DNA of 64,000 nt, from assembly GCF_000264315.1 (NCBI RefSeq), contig NZ_AJXU01000042.1:1-64000 (forward strand). The letters run 5' to 3'. The number at the start of each line of letters is the position of its first letter. The first letter of the stretch is position 1. The stretch is from Rhodanobacter fulvus Jip2 (GTDB taxonomy: Bacteria > Pseudomonadota > Gammaproteobacteria > Xanthomonadales > Rhodanobacteraceae). The notes below the pieces were generated by a model. It worked only from the letters and a program-made list of their open reading frames with translations, did not search any database and was not told the DNA's origin. Positions 47,396-59,070 of this stretch are shown in pieces. The translations under genes and the position numbers were made by a program.

Positions 47396-48688
47396 ATGTC
47401 ACTGACACCGCAAGCGCTGGAGCATGTCCATGCCATCCTGGCCCAGGCGGACGCCAAGCTGGACCAGTTGCGCCACATTGAGCCGTACCTGATCGATCTG
47501 TCGCTGCGGGAGAACCCGGTAGGCTCGAACCTGGGCCAGACGCTGGCGGACAAGTTGGCGATCCTGCCGAAGCTGCGTGAGTTCGGTTTCCGGAATATCT
47601 CGCTCGGCACGCTCGATTACGCGATGCCGGACGAGCTGGAAGTCGACGATGATTTCATGCAGCACCTGCGCGACCAGCAGGCCGACATGACCGGCTGCTT
47701 CGCGTTTACCGCGATGGGCATCCAGTCGGCCGATGGCACGTTCACGCCCGATCCGTCGCAGCTCAAGCTGCGTGCCTACGGCGTGCCCAACACGATGCAC
47801 GAGATCTCCATCACCAAGGCGGGCAGGGGCACGCAGTACGACCTGGAGACCTTGCGCCGCAGCCTGCCGGCGAGCATCGACTGGCTGTGCCGGAACATCC
47901 GCGGTGAGGGCGGCAAGCAGCCGCGCATTCTGGTCAACATTGTCGATGGCTGCGATGCCTTCGCCGAATGTCCCGATGTGACCTGTTCCATCCTCGACCT
48001 GCTGGCAGGACTGCCGATCGAGGGCGTCTCTTTCGAGGATGACCGCGGCAGCTTCCTGCCGTTCCAGGTCGGCGCCTATGTGGCGGCGGCGCGCAGCCTG
48101 TTGCCGCCGCCAATGAAATTGCTGGTGCATATCCATGCCGGCGCCGGTTTCGAGAATGCCTCGGTGATCGAGGCGCTGCTCCATGGCGCCGACGGTATCT
48201 GGGGCGGGCTGCCCAAGCGCGCGGCGATCATCGGCCATGCCTCGCTGGGCGAACTGATCGCCAACCTGGCGCGCGTGGGCAATCCGCATGTGCAGGATTA
48301 CCAGTTGGACCAGCTATTGCCGTTGGCGACCGGGCTGCAGGAGCTGGACGACCTGAAGCCGGTGCCCGACGACCTGCCGGTGCTGGGCCACAACGCGTAT
48401 CGCCTCACGCTGAGTTCGTTCAGGCAGATCCCGGGTCGCTTCATGGACCTGGCGCCGCGGGCGATCGGTGGCGATTACGGTTATCGCGTCTGTCCGGTGG
48501 TCAGCGATCCGGTGGTGATCGCGGGCCGGCTGGCGGAAGTGACCGGACGGCCGGCGAGCGATTTCCCCGAGGAGATCACCCGGCAGATGATCCGGCTGAT
48601 GCGCCGCGATTTGCGCGCCGGCGAGCGCATTGACTATGACGAGCCGCAGCAGCTGCTGGCGTTGCTGGCTCGCGCCGAACAGTCCTGA
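47396..48688 (+). CDS. Atypical DRE-TIM metallolyase-like protein (HMGL-like)
   Basis: 430 residues from ATG 47396. A TIM-barrel of the pyruvate-carboxyltransferase/HMGL class is suggested by the start LIDLSLRENPVGSNLG (in place of the usual TLRDG) and by the metal ligands His245 and His247 in VHIHAGAGFENAS, equivalent to H-x-H...N of isopropylmalate and homocitrate synthases. The metal-binding Asp of TLRDG is Glu39 here. The C-terminal 100 residues are unlike LeuA regulatory domains. Reaction unknown; it may condense or cleave a 2-oxoacid. Confidence 0.62.
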   Translation: MSLTPQALEHVHAILAQADAKLDQLRHIEPYLIDLSLRENPVGSNLGQTLADKLAILPKLREFGFRNISLGTLDYAMPDELEVDDDFMQHLRDQQADMTGCFAFTAMGIQSADGTFTPDPSQLKLRAYGVPNTMHEISITKAGRGTQYDLETLRRSLPASIDWLCRNIRGEGGKQPRILVNIVDGCDAFAECPDVTCSILDLLAGLPIEGVSFEDDRGSFLPFQVGAYVAAARSLLPPPMKLLVHIHAGAGFENASVIEALLHGADGIWGGLPKRAAIIGHASLGELIANLARVGNPHVQDYQLDQLLPLATGLQELDDLKPVPDDLPVLGHNAYRLTLSSFRQIPGRFMDLAPRAIGGDYGYRVCPVVSDPVVIAGRLAEVTGRPASDFPEEITRQMIRLMRRDLRAGERIDYDEPQQLLALLARAEQS

Positions 48689-48696
48689 GGAGTACT

Positions 48697-48989
48697 TTAA
48701 GGCGACGCTGATCAAGTATCGCCGCCGTCACCCACCCTCTCTGTTCGCAAACCACAGGCCCGTCGGCGAAGGCAGACTGGCCGTCTGCCGAGGCGGCGGG
48801 CCGAAGGTGTGCGGACAGAGAGGATGGGCCTCAACCGATGGAATTTGAAATGATGAGGTGATGACTGGAAGGCCCGCAGGCGATGCCGCGCGGCTTGGCA
48901 AGACGGCCAGTCTTGCCGGCGCCGCGCAACACCACCTGCGGGCCTTCCAGTCATCATGACGGCGGCGATACTTGATCAGCGTCGCCTTA
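48697..48989. mobile_element. MITE-like palindromic element (copy B), full with nested insertions
   Basis: 293 bp with near-perfect terminal inverted repeats of about 32 bp (left begins ttaaggcgacgctgatcaag). There is no coding capacity. Compared with copy C (58756-58909, opposite orientation) it has two extra blocks. One is about 39 bp around 48759-48797 that folds back on itself. The other is 90 bp at 48863-48952 bounded by gactggaaggcccgcagg and its reverse complement. The remaining core matches copy C. A non-autonomous element moved by a transposase encoded elsewhere is likely. It fills most of the 403-base gap before the PAS-GGDEF gene; I see nothing else there. Confidence 0.8.
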
Positions 48990-49091
48990 AGCGGGTAGAT
49001 GGCATGCAACGCTGCGTCTCATCGCCTGATTCGCGGCCCCCGCAAAATCACAAACCCGTCGGCATGCCGGCTCTGGATCGGATGGAGAACG

Positions 49092-50039
49092 ATGGTGGAC
49101 ATCGAAGCAAGGACCGAGCTTGACGGTGACGTCTACAGGACGTTGCTGGAATCCACCAAGGCGATTCCCTGGAAGATCGACTGGGCCACGATGGCGTTTG
49201 CCTACATCGGGCCGCAGATCGAAAGCCTGCTCGGCTGGACGCCGGAAAGCTGGGCCAGCGTGCAGGACTGGATCGACCGCATGCACCCGGAAGACCGCGC
49301 CTGGGTGGTGGATTTCTGCGTGGCGCAGTCGAAGGACGGCGTCGACCACGAGGCGGACTACCGCGCGCTGAGCAAGAGCGGCGAGTACGTGTGGATCCGT
49401 GACGTGGTGCACGTGGTGCGCAATGCCGATGGCGAGGTCGAGGCCCTGGTCGGTTTCATGTTCGACATCAGCGAGCGCAAGCGCACCGAGGAGAAGCTGC
49501 TCAACATGCAGCGCGAACTGGAGCGGCTTTCGTTCAAGGACGGCCTCACCGGCGTGGGCAACCGGCGCTGTTTCGACAAGGTGCTGAAGAACGAATGGAA
49601 CTGCGCGCAGCGCAGCCGGCAGCCGTTGTCGCTGGTGATGCTCGATATCGATTATTTCAAGCAGTACAACGACCACTACGGCCACATTCAGGGCGACAAC
49701 TGCCTCAAGCGCGTGGGCGCCTTGCTGGATTCCATGGCCACCCGGCCGCGCGATTTCCTGGCCCGCTACGGCGGCGAGGAGTTTGTGCTGGTGCTGCCCG
49801 AGACCGACGCGCAGTCGGCGCGAAGCATGGCCGAGCGCTGCCGCGAATTGATCGAGCAGACGCAGATGCCGCACGAGAAATCCAGCGCGGCCCCGGTGCT
49901 GACGGTCAGCCTGGGTGTGGGCGCGATGATCCCCGACATGGCCGACGAGCCGTTGTCGCTGATCGGCGCGGTGGATCGCGCGCTGTACCAGGCCAAGTTG
50001 CAGGGCCGCAACCGCATCGCGATGGCCGACGAACCGTAA
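49092..50039 (+). CDS. PAS-GGDEF diguanylate cyclase
   Basis: 315 residues, soluble; the ATG at 49092 follows GGATGGAGAACG. A PAS fold-3 sensor (about 15-125, RALSKSGEYVWIRDVVHVV) precedes the GGDEF domain with RYGGEEF (225-231). The RxxD inhibitory site (R218-D221) stands five residues before GGEEF, so c-di-GMP feedback control is expected. It should synthesise c-di-GMP in response to an unknown PAS ligand. Confidence 0.9.
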   Translation: MVDIEARTELDGDVYRTLLESTKAIPWKIDWATMAFAYIGPQIESLLGWTPESWASVQDWIDRMHPEDRAWVVDFCVAQSKDGVDHEADYRALSKSGEYVWIRDVVHVVRNADGEVEALVGFMFDISERKRTEEKLLNMQRELERLSFKDGLTGVGNRRCFDKVLKNEWNCAQRSRQPLSLVMLDIDYFKQYNDHYGHIQGDNCLKRVGALLDSMATRPRDFLARYGGEEFVLVLPETDAQSARSMAERCRELIEQTQMPHEKSSAAPVLTVSLGVGAMIPDMADEPLSLIGAVDRALYQAKLQGRNRIAMADEP

Positions 50040-50067
50040 CGGGCGACGCGGGCGCCTGGCAAAAACA

Positions 50068-50097
50068 GGCAAAAGCCCCGCGTGCGGGGCCTTTGCC
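50068..50097. terminator. Bidirectional hairpin terminator
   Basis: A long stem ggcaaaagccccgc / gcggggcctttgcc with one mismatch lies between the convergent PAS-GGDEF and gcvP genes. T runs are short, so efficiency is uncertain. Confidence 0.6.
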
Positions 50098-50120
50098 GTT
50101 TCCGATGATGCAACGGCGGT

Positions 50121-53072
<2,952 letters not shown>

Positions 53073-53115
53073 GTCAGGGCATCCGAAGATAAGCGTGCGT
53101 GCCGCACGCGAGGCG

Positions 53116-53297
53116 CCCCTCTGTCCTTTTGCCTGAGAGTTTGGAAGCGCCGGTGTGGTCGCTTCGTGCCCCTTCGGCGCCGGATTCAACCGGTCTCTCC
53201 AGAGTGTTTGCGCGCGGTGGTATGGGAGCCTGAGCGATTACGGGCGTTGCGTCTTCGGCAGCAGTCACGTCCCGCAAGGGACGACCGCTTCTCCCAC
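53116..53297 (-). promoter_or_regulatory. Tandem glycine riboswitch (gcvT type)
   Basis: On the minus strand, two aptamers stand in series upstream of gcvP. The first has GGAGAAGCGG ... GCCGAAG ... CTCAGGC, near 53297-53225. The second has CTGGAGAGACCGG ... GCCGAAGGGGC ... CTCTCAGGCAAAAGGACAG, near 53207-53118. These are the conserved marks of the cooperative glycine riboswitch. The gcvP start is 44 bases downstream, consistent with translational or transcriptional switching by glycine. Confidence 0.95.
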
Positions 53298-53380
53298 CAT
53301 GCGTTTACCGCGGCGATTATACAGGGGCCGGTGACGCGACGGCGCTATCCTCGGGCACGGGTTCATGCAAGGAAAAGGTG

Positions 53381-53839
53381 ATGATCCGCATTGGCGAAAT
53401 CGACCATGTGGTGCTTCGCGCCATCGACATCAAAGCCATGCAGCGCTTCTACGTCGACGTGCTGGGCTGCCATGAGGAGCGCCGGCAGGACGAGATCGGG
53501 CTGGTGCAGTTGCGTGCGGGCGCGTCGCTGATCGACCTGGTCAGCGTGGACGGCAAGCTGGGGCGTCATGGTGGCGCGGCGCCCGGCCGCGAAGGCCACA
53601 ACGTGGACCACATCTGCCTGCGCGTGGAGGCGTATGACGAGGCAGCGATCCTGGCCCATCTCGAGTCGCACGGTGTGCGCATCGGCGAGTTGGGTTCGCG
53701 CTACGGTGCGCGTGGCGAGGGGCCGTCGATCTATCTGTACGACCCGCAGGGCAACATGATCGAGTTGAAAGGGCCGGCGGCGACAGGCGTGGTTCCTCCG
53801 CTGCTGCGCAGGGGAGGGAGCAAGGCGGACGTTCCATAA
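53381..53839 (+). CDS. VOC-family metalloprotein (glyoxalase-like)
   Basis: 152 residues from ATG 53381 (GTG 53378 also in frame), with RBS AAGGAAAAGG. Two beta-alpha-beta-beta-beta modules: IDHVVLRA supplies the first His, VDHICLRVE the second and NMIELKG the Glu metal ligand. The FYVDVLGC and YLYDPQGNMIEL phrases are typical of the lactoylglutathione lyase/dioxygenase superfamily. Substrate not assignable. A terminator follows. Confidence 0.88.
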   Translation: MIRIGEIDHVVLRAIDIKAMQRFYVDVLGCHEERRQDEIGLVQLRAGASLIDLVSVDGKLGRHGGAAPGREGHNVDHICLRVEAYDEAAILAHLESHGVRIGELGSRYGARGEGPSIYLYDPQGNMIELKGPAATGVVPPLLRRGGSKADVP

Positions 53840-53850
53840 ACCCGGAAAAG

Positions 53851-53882
53851 ACGAAGGCCGCCTTGTCAGGCGGCCTTCGTTT
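53851..53882 (+). terminator. Rho-independent terminator after the VOC gene
   Basis: A 12-bp stem acgaaggccgcc / ggcggccttcgt closes a 6-base loop and is followed by a short T run. It lies directly before the 3' end of the convergent tRNA gene and may end both transcripts. Confidence 0.85.
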
Positions 53883-53887
53883 ACAAT

Positions 53888-53974
53888 TGGTGCCCAGAAG
53901 AGGACTCGAACCTCCACGGAGTTGCCCCCGCTAGCACCTGAAGCTAGTGCGTCTACCAATTCCGCCACCTGGGC
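53888..53974 (-). tRNA. tRNA-Leu (anticodon CAG)
   Basis: 87 bases including encoded CCA (53888-53890). The acceptor stem starts gcccagg and pairs with the 3' strand. The anticodon arm ctagc-ttCAGgt-gctag gives CAG (reads CTG, the dominant Leu codon here). A long variable arm (cgggggcaactccg region) and the T-arm ggttcgagtcc fit a class II leucine tRNA. Confidence 0.96.
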
Positions 53975-54111
53975 AGTGGGTCTCACGTCGCTGCAGCAGC
54001 TGCGTGAGCCGCGTAATGTAGGCACCTGCCGATAGCTTGTCAACACTTTTCCACCCCTCTTTCCATCGCGCCGTGGCATTCTCCGCGTCGCGTACACCAC
54101 AAGGACACTGA

Positions 54112-56823
54112 GTGACCAGAAAAACCCCACCCCATTCCGGCAAGCCGCCGGAATCATCGCCCGCGAAGAAATCGGGCCGCCGCGCGCCGCGCGCCGCCGC
54201 TCCCGCGGACAAGCGCAATCGGGCTGCCATCGGCGCCGTGCGCGATCCGCAAGCCGAGCGCGAGGCCCGTCGTTACGACCGGCCCATTCCCAGCCGCGAG
54301 GCGATCCTCGCCCTGCTCGAAGAACGCGGCGAATTGCTGACCGAGGCGCGTATCGCCGAGGCGTTGCAGATCATTGAAGAAGTCGACCTTGAGGCGCTGC
54401 GCAAGCGTCTCGCCGCCATGGTGCGCGACGGCCAGTTGCTGCTGGGCCGTCGCGGCGGCTACGCGCCGACGCAGAAACTCGACCTGATCGCCGGCCGCGT
54501 GCTGGCCAACGCCGAAGGCTACGGCTTCCTGCGTCCGGACGAAGGCGGCGAAGATCTTTACCTGTCGCCGCAGCAGATGCGCGCGGTGATGCATGGCGAC
54601 CGCGTGCTGGCCAGCGTGGTCGGCATCGATCGTCGTGGCCGCCGCCAGGGTGCCATCGCCGAAGTGCTGGAGCGCCGCTCGCCGCGCCTGGTAGGGCGCG
54701 TGGTGATCGAGAACGGCGTGACCCTGGTGACACCCGACGACCGCCGCCTGCATCTGGATGTGCTGATCAAGCCGGGCGAGGACCAGGGCGCACAGTCCGG
54801 TCAGATCGTGGTGGCGGAAATTACCGACCCGCCCACGGCCCAGCGTGGCCCGATGGGCGTGATCCGCGCCGTGCTGGGCGAGCGCCTGCAGCCGTCGCTG
54901 GTGGTGGAAATGGCGATCGCCAGCCACGACCTGCCGCATGAATGGCCCGCCGCCGTGCTGCGCGATGCGGCCCAGGTGGAATCGGTGGTGAGCGCCGCCG
55001 AGCGCGAAGGCCGCACCGATATCCGCAAGCTGCCGCTGGTCACCATCGACGGCGCCGACGCCCGCGATTTCGACGATGCGGTGTACGCCGAACCGAAGCG
55101 CGGTGGTGGCTGGCGGTTGATCGTGGCCATCGCCGACGTGTCGCACTACGTGCAGGTCGGCAACGCGCTGGATCGCGAGGCGTATGAGCGCAGCACGTCC
55201 ACCTATTTCCCCGGCTTCGTGGTGCCGATGCTGCCGGAGACGCTGTCCAACGGCATCTGCTCGCTGATGCCGAAAGTCGAGCGGATGTGCATGGTGTGCG
55301 ACATGGTGGTCGACGCCGATGGCGCGGTCAGCAAGGCGAAGTTCTATGACGCGGTAATGCTGTCGCACGCGCGGCTCACCTACGACAAGGTGTGGCAGGC
55401 GGTGGGTTTGAAAGACGCGGATGCACGCCACGAAGTGGCCGACGTGCTGCCGCAACTGGAGAACCTGCACGCGCTGTACAAGGCGATGGCGGCGCAGCGC
55501 AAGCGTCGCGGTGCGATCGATTTCGAGACGCCGGAAGTGAAGTTCCGCCTGGACAACACCGGCAGCGTGGAGTCGATGGGCGCCACCGAGCGCAACGACG
55601 CGCACAAGCTGATCGAGGAATGCATGATCGCCGCCAACGTGCAGGCGGCGCTGTTCCTGGAGAAGAAGAAAATCCCCGCGCTGTTCCGCGCGCACGAGCC
55701 GCCGCCGGCGGAGAAATACGAGGACCTGCAGCAGTTCCTGCGCGAGTTCAAGTTGCGCATGCCGCCGGTGGACGAAGTGACCCCCGCGGATTTCTCGGAA
55801 ATCCTGGCGCTGGTGCACGACCGCCCCGAGCGCGAGCTGATCCAGAACGTATTGCTGCGCTCGCAAAGCATGGCCGCCTACCAGCCCGAGAACCGCGGCC
55901 ACTTCGGCCTGGCGCTCACCGCGTATGCGCACTTCACCTCGCCGATTCGCCGCTATCCGGATCTGCTGGTGCATCGCGCCATCCGTTACGCGCTGACCGG
56001 CCGCAAACCCGCCGACTACACCTACAGCCCCAGCGACATGGCGGCGATGGCGATCCATTGCTCGCAGCGCGAGCGCCGTGCCGAGGAAGCCGAGCGCGAC
56101 GTGGACGAGCGCTTCAAGTGCGCCTGGATGGCCAAGCACGTGGGCGAGGAATTCGACGGCGTGGTCACCGGCGTCACCTCGTTCGGGCTGTTCGTGGAAC
56201 TGGACGCCTCGAAGGTGTCCGGCCTGGTGCATATCAGCCAACTGGCCAACGACTACTACCACTTCGACGCCACCCGCAAATTGCTGAAAGGCGAGCGCAC
56301 CGGCGCGCAGTTCCGCCTGGGCGACCACGTGCGCATCCAGGTACTGCGCGCCAGCCTGGAAGATCGCAAGATCGACTTCCGGCTGGTGGCACCGCGCGCC
56401 ACGGCGGCGCCCGTCGCCAGCGGCAAGGCCTACGACTATGCCGCCAGTGGTGAGCGTTACTCGCTGCCGAAAGCCGCTGCGGGCAAGAAGCCGGGCATGT
56501 TCGGCCGCGCTGCGAAGGCAATCGGCCGCGCCTTCGGTCGCAAGGACGACGTGGCGCCGCCCGAGGCGGCAGCGCCCGCCGTCACCACCGAGCCCGCGCG
56601 GCGAACACGCCAGCAGGCCGATACCAGCCAGCGTCCGCACGCCACGAAAAAGACGGGCGACGCCACGGCCCGCCGTCCGCGCAAGCAGGGCGGGGAGGCC
56701 GCGGGCAAGCGTGAAAAGGCGGTGGTTGCTCCGAAAACCAAGCCAGCCGGCGCATCGAAAAAAGCCGCGCCCGGCAACAGCGGCCGGCGTCGATCGAAAC
56801 AGAAACCCAAGGGCGAGCAATGA
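54112..56823 (+). CDS. rnr: Ribonuclease R
   Basis: 903 residues, GTG start. An N-terminal winged helix (about 60-130) is followed by cold-shock domains, the RNB catalytic domain with DGADARDFDDAVYAE (clustered metal-binding Asp), and a C-terminal S1 domain (EFDGVVTGVTSFGLFVELD). The last 150 residues are a Lys/Arg/Pro/Ala-rich basic tail, longer than in E. coli RNase R (813 residues). It degrades structured RNA 3'-5' and acts in trans-translation. The rlmB start overlaps its stop. Confidence 0.95.
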   Translation: MTRKTPPHSGKPPESSPAKKSGRRAPRAAAPADKRNRAAIGAVRDPQAEREARRYDRPIPSREAILALLEERGELLTEARIAEALQIIEEVDLEALRKRLAAMVRDGQLLLGRRGGYAPTQKLDLIAGRVLANAEGYGFLRPDEGGEDLYLSPQQMRAVMHGDRVLASVVGIDRRGRRQGAIAEVLERRSPRLVGRVVIENGVTLVTPDDRRLHLDVLIKPGEDQGAQSGQIVVAEITDPPTAQRGPMGVIRAVLGERLQPSLVVEMAIASHDLPHEWPAAVLRDAAQVESVVSAAEREGRTDIRKLPLVTIDGADARDFDDAVYAEPKRGGGWRLIVAIADVSHYVQVGNALDREAYERSTSTYFPGFVVPMLPETLSNGICSLMPKVERMCMVCDMVVDADGAVSKAKFYDAVMLSHARLTYDKVWQAVGLKDADARHEVADVLPQLENLHALYKAMAAQRKRRGAIDFETPEVKFRLDNTGSVESMGATERNDAHKLIEECMIAANVQAALFLEKKKIPALFRAHEPPPAEKYEDLQQFLREFKLRMPPVDEVTPADFSEILALVHDRPERELIQNVLLRSQSMAAYQPENRGHFGLALTAYAHFTSPIRRYPDLLVHRAIRYALTGRKPADYTYSPSDMAAMAIHCSQRERRAEEAERDVDERFKCAWMAKHVGEEFDGVVTGVTSFGLFVELDASKVSGLVHISQLANDYYHFDATRKLLKGERTGAQFRLGDHVRIQVLRASLEDRKIDFRLVAPRATAAPVASGKAYDYAASGERYSLPKAAAGKKPGMFGRAAKAIGRAFGRKDDVAPPEAAAPAVTTEPARRTRQQADTSQRPHATKKTGDATARRPRKQGGEAAGKREKAVVAPKTKPAGASKKAAPGNSGRRRSKQKPKGEQ

Positions 56824-57566
56824 GCGAAAGCTGGATCGCAGGCATCAATCCGGTCGAAGGTGCACTGAGCAATGATGCCGAGCGCGTGCGCGAGGTGCTG
56901 GTGGAAAACGGCCAGCGCAACGCACGCGTGCTGGAGCTGGCCGACCGCGCGAAGAAACTGAAGATCCCGGTGCAGCATCGTCCGCGCGACGAGCTGGACA
57001 AGCTGGCCGGCGAAGCGCGCCACCAGGGCGTGGTCGCGCGTTACGAAGCCGCGCCGGCGGCGCATGAGAATGATCTGGCCGGCCTGCTGGAGCGCGATGG
57101 CGCACAAACGCTGGTGCTGGTGCTCGACGGCGTCACCGATCCACACAACCTGGGCGCCTGCCTGCGCAGCGCGGCGGCGGCGAAAGTCACCGCGGTGATC
57201 GTGCCCAAGGATCGCGCGGTGGGACTCACCCCGGTGGTTCGCCGCGCCTCGGCCGGCGGCGCCGACCGGGTGCCGCTGATCGCCGTCACCAACCTGGCCC
57301 GCACGCTGCGCGAATTGAAGGATGCCGGCGTGTGGATCACCGGCCTGGCCGGCGACACCGACACCTCGATCTATGGCGTCGACTTCAACGGTCCGGTGGC
57401 CATCGTGCTGGGCAGCGAGGGCGAGGGCATTCGCCGGCTCACCCGCGAGTTGTGCGATTTCGTGGCAAAAATCCCCATGCCCGGCACGATGGAAAGCCTC
57501 AACGTTTCCGTTGCCACCGGCGTGGCGCTGTTCGAAGCCTTGCGTCAACGGACGTCCAAACGATGA
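56820..57566 (+). CDS. rlmB: 23S rRNA (guanosine-2'-O)-methyltransferase RlmB
   Basis: 248 residues. An N-terminal substrate-binding domain (GINPVEGALSN) precedes the SpoU knot with LDGVTDPHNLGACLRSA, LGSEGEGIRRLT and the terminal IPMPGTMESLNVSVATGVAL. It methylates G2251. The rnr-rlmB pairing is conserved in gammaproteobacteria; its ATG overlaps rnr and its end overlaps the next gene. Confidence 0.94.
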   Translation: MSESWIAGINPVEGALSNDAERVREVLVENGQRNARVLELADRAKKLKIPVQHRPRDELDKLAGEARHQGVVARYEAAPAAHENDLAGLLERDGAQTLVLVLDGVTDPHNLGACLRSAAAAKVTAVIVPKDRAVGLTPVVRRASAGGADRVPLIAVTNLARTLRELKDAGVWITGLAGDTDTSIYGVDFNGPVAIVLGSEGEGIRRLTRELCDFVAKIPMPGTMESLNVSVATGVALFEALRQRTSKR

Positions 57567-57835
57567 CGACGCTCTACTGGCATGACTGGTCCGGCTACAT
57601 CGGCGTGGTGCTGGTGCTGCTGGCGTTCTTGCTGTTGCAGGCGCATCGCCTGCACGGCAACGGCCTGACGTATCAGCTGCTGAACGCATTCGGTGCGCTG
57701 GGTGTACTGCTGTCGCTGGTATTCGGCAGCTTCAACACCTCCGCCTTCGTGATGGAGGCGGCATGGCTGCTGATCAGCATCTACGGCATCGTGCGCGGCG
57801 CACGCCTGCGCCGCGAAAAACGCGACGTCCTCTGA
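57563..57835 (+). CDS. Small membrane protein (CBU_0592-like)
   Basis: 90 residues from ATG 57563, with a 4-base overlap with rlmB. Three hydrophobic helices (about 9-25, 38-55, 60-78) and a basic C terminus (ARLRREKRD). It resembles the CBU_0592 family of unknown function, usually described as a small permease-like protein. Confidence 0.7.
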   Translation: MTTLYWHDWSGYIGVVLVLLAFLLLQAHRLHGNGLTYQLLNAFGALGVLLSLVFGSFNTSAFVMEAAWLLISIYGIVRGARLRREKRDVL

Positions 57836-57840
57836 TCGCT

Positions 57841-57930
57841 GTGGGAGCGGCTTCAGCCGCGATGCTTTTGCTTCCGGGTTCACCGCAAGAGCATCGCGGC
57901 TGAAGCCGCTCCCACGGAAGCCGCTCCCAC
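57841..57930. repeat. REP-like palindrome, second copy, with extra half arm
   Basis: The arm gtgggagcggcttcagccgc (57841) has its reverse complement ending at 57915, and an additional aagccgctcccac half copy follows to 57930. Same family as the repeats at 15924 and 63390, with T-to-C changes in the arm. Confidence 0.85.
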
Positions 57931-57938
57931 CACCCAGG

Positions 57939-58721
57939 CTAGCGGCCCCGGAACACCGCCTTGCGTTTCTCCATGAAGGCGGTGGTTCCCTCGCGCATGT
58001 CTTCGGTGGAAAACGCCAGTGCGAAGGCCTGCGTCTCGAATTCCAGCCCCTGGTCGAGGGCGGTTTCGCCGCCGCTGAGCACGGCGTCCATGATGCCGGC
58101 TGCGGCCAGCGGCGCGGCCACGGCCAGTTGGTCGGCCAGGGCGTCCACGGTGGTATCCAATGCGTCGGGCGCCACCACGCGGTTGACGATGCCCAGCTCG
58201 AACGCGCGCTGCGCGGTGATCGGTGTGCCGGTGAGGCACAGCTCCAGCGCGGCGCCGCGCCCGGCCAGCCGCAGCAATCGCTGGGTGCCGCCGAAGCCGG
58301 GGATCAGGCCCAGGTTGATCTCCGGCTGGCCGAATTTCGCCTTCTCGCTGGCAACGCGGAAATGGCAGGCCATTGCCAGCTCCATGCCGCCGCCCAGCGC
58401 AAAACCCTGCACGCGCGCGATGACCGGTTTGCCCAGCCGCTCGATCGACGTCATCAATTGCTGGCCGACGCGCGAAAACGCCTGCGCCTGCGTTGCCGTG
58501 TAGCCATGCATTTCCGCGATGTCGGCGCCGGCCACGAAGGCTTTCTCGCCGGCGCCCGCCAGCACCACCACGCGTACCGCGTCGTCGTACGCCGCCTGCG
58601 TGAAGGCCATGCCGAGCTCGTTGAGCGTCTCCCGGTTCAGCGCGTTGAGCTTGTCGGGACGATTGACGGTGATCACGTTCACCGCGCCGCGGTTCGTGAT
58701 CTCCAGATTGCGGTAAGCCAT
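57939..58721 (-). CDS. Enoyl-CoA hydratase/isomerase (crotonase family)
   Basis: 260 residues. Oxyanion-hole sequence GFALGGGMELAMACHF and the second-glutamate segment FGQPEINLGLIPGFGGTQR carry both catalytic Glu residues (GMEL and QPEI) of true hydratases. It hydrates trans-2-enoyl-CoA in fatty-acid or phenylacetate catabolism; which pathway is not clear without partners nearby. Confidence 0.92.
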   Translation of the reverse strand: MAYRNLEITNRGAVNVITVNRPDKLNALNRETLNELGMAFTQAAYDDAVRVVVLAGAGEKAFVAGADIAEMHGYTATQAQAFSRVGQQLMTSIERLGKPVIARVQGFALGGGMELAMACHFRVASEKAKFGQPEINLGLIPGFGGTQRLLRLAGRGAALELCLTGTPITAQRAFELGIVNRVVAPDALDTTVDALADQLAVAAPLAAAGIMDAVLSGGETALDQGLEFETQAFALAFSTEDMREGTTAFMEKRKAVFRGR

Positions 58722-58755
58722 GCCTGACTCCGGCCGGTTGCGGGCCTTCGATGGT

Positions 58756-58909
58756 AGGGCAATGCTGACCAGGTATCACCGCCGTCATCACCTCATCATT
58801 TCAAGTTCAATCGGTTGAGGCCCATCCTCTCTGTCCGCACACCTTCGGCCCTGTGGTTTGCGAACAGAGAGAGTGGGTGACGGCGGTGATACCTGGCCAG
58901 CGTTGCCCT
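58756..58909. mobile_element. MITE-like palindromic element (copy C)
   Basis: 154 bp with terminal inverted repeats agggcaatgctgaccaggta / its complement, two changes per arm. Its core, read on the minus strand, matches copy B (48697) with the two inserted blocks absent. It lies in the 349-base gap between the crotonase and the Mip-type isomerase genes; the rest of that gap (58910-59070) shows nothing I can name. Confidence 0.78.
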
Positions 58910-59070
58910 GGCAGAGGGAACCTTTGTGCCGGCCCGGTTTCTCAGCCATGCATCCGCAAACCGCGCACCCTGCAGGAAACCCGCAGGACGCATGACACTG
59001 GCAGAATCGGCTTGGCATGAACCTACCGTATCGACAATCGCGCCGGGCTTTTCCCGCGTTGGAGCGAGCC

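Noticed and set aside
53888-53974. tRNA-Leu as an integration site
   Set aside because: No direct repeat of its 3' end nearby and both neighbours are core genes.
54154-56820. 888-codon frame antisense to rnr
   Set aside because: Shadow of a GC-rich gene; composition and lack of motifs show it is not coding.
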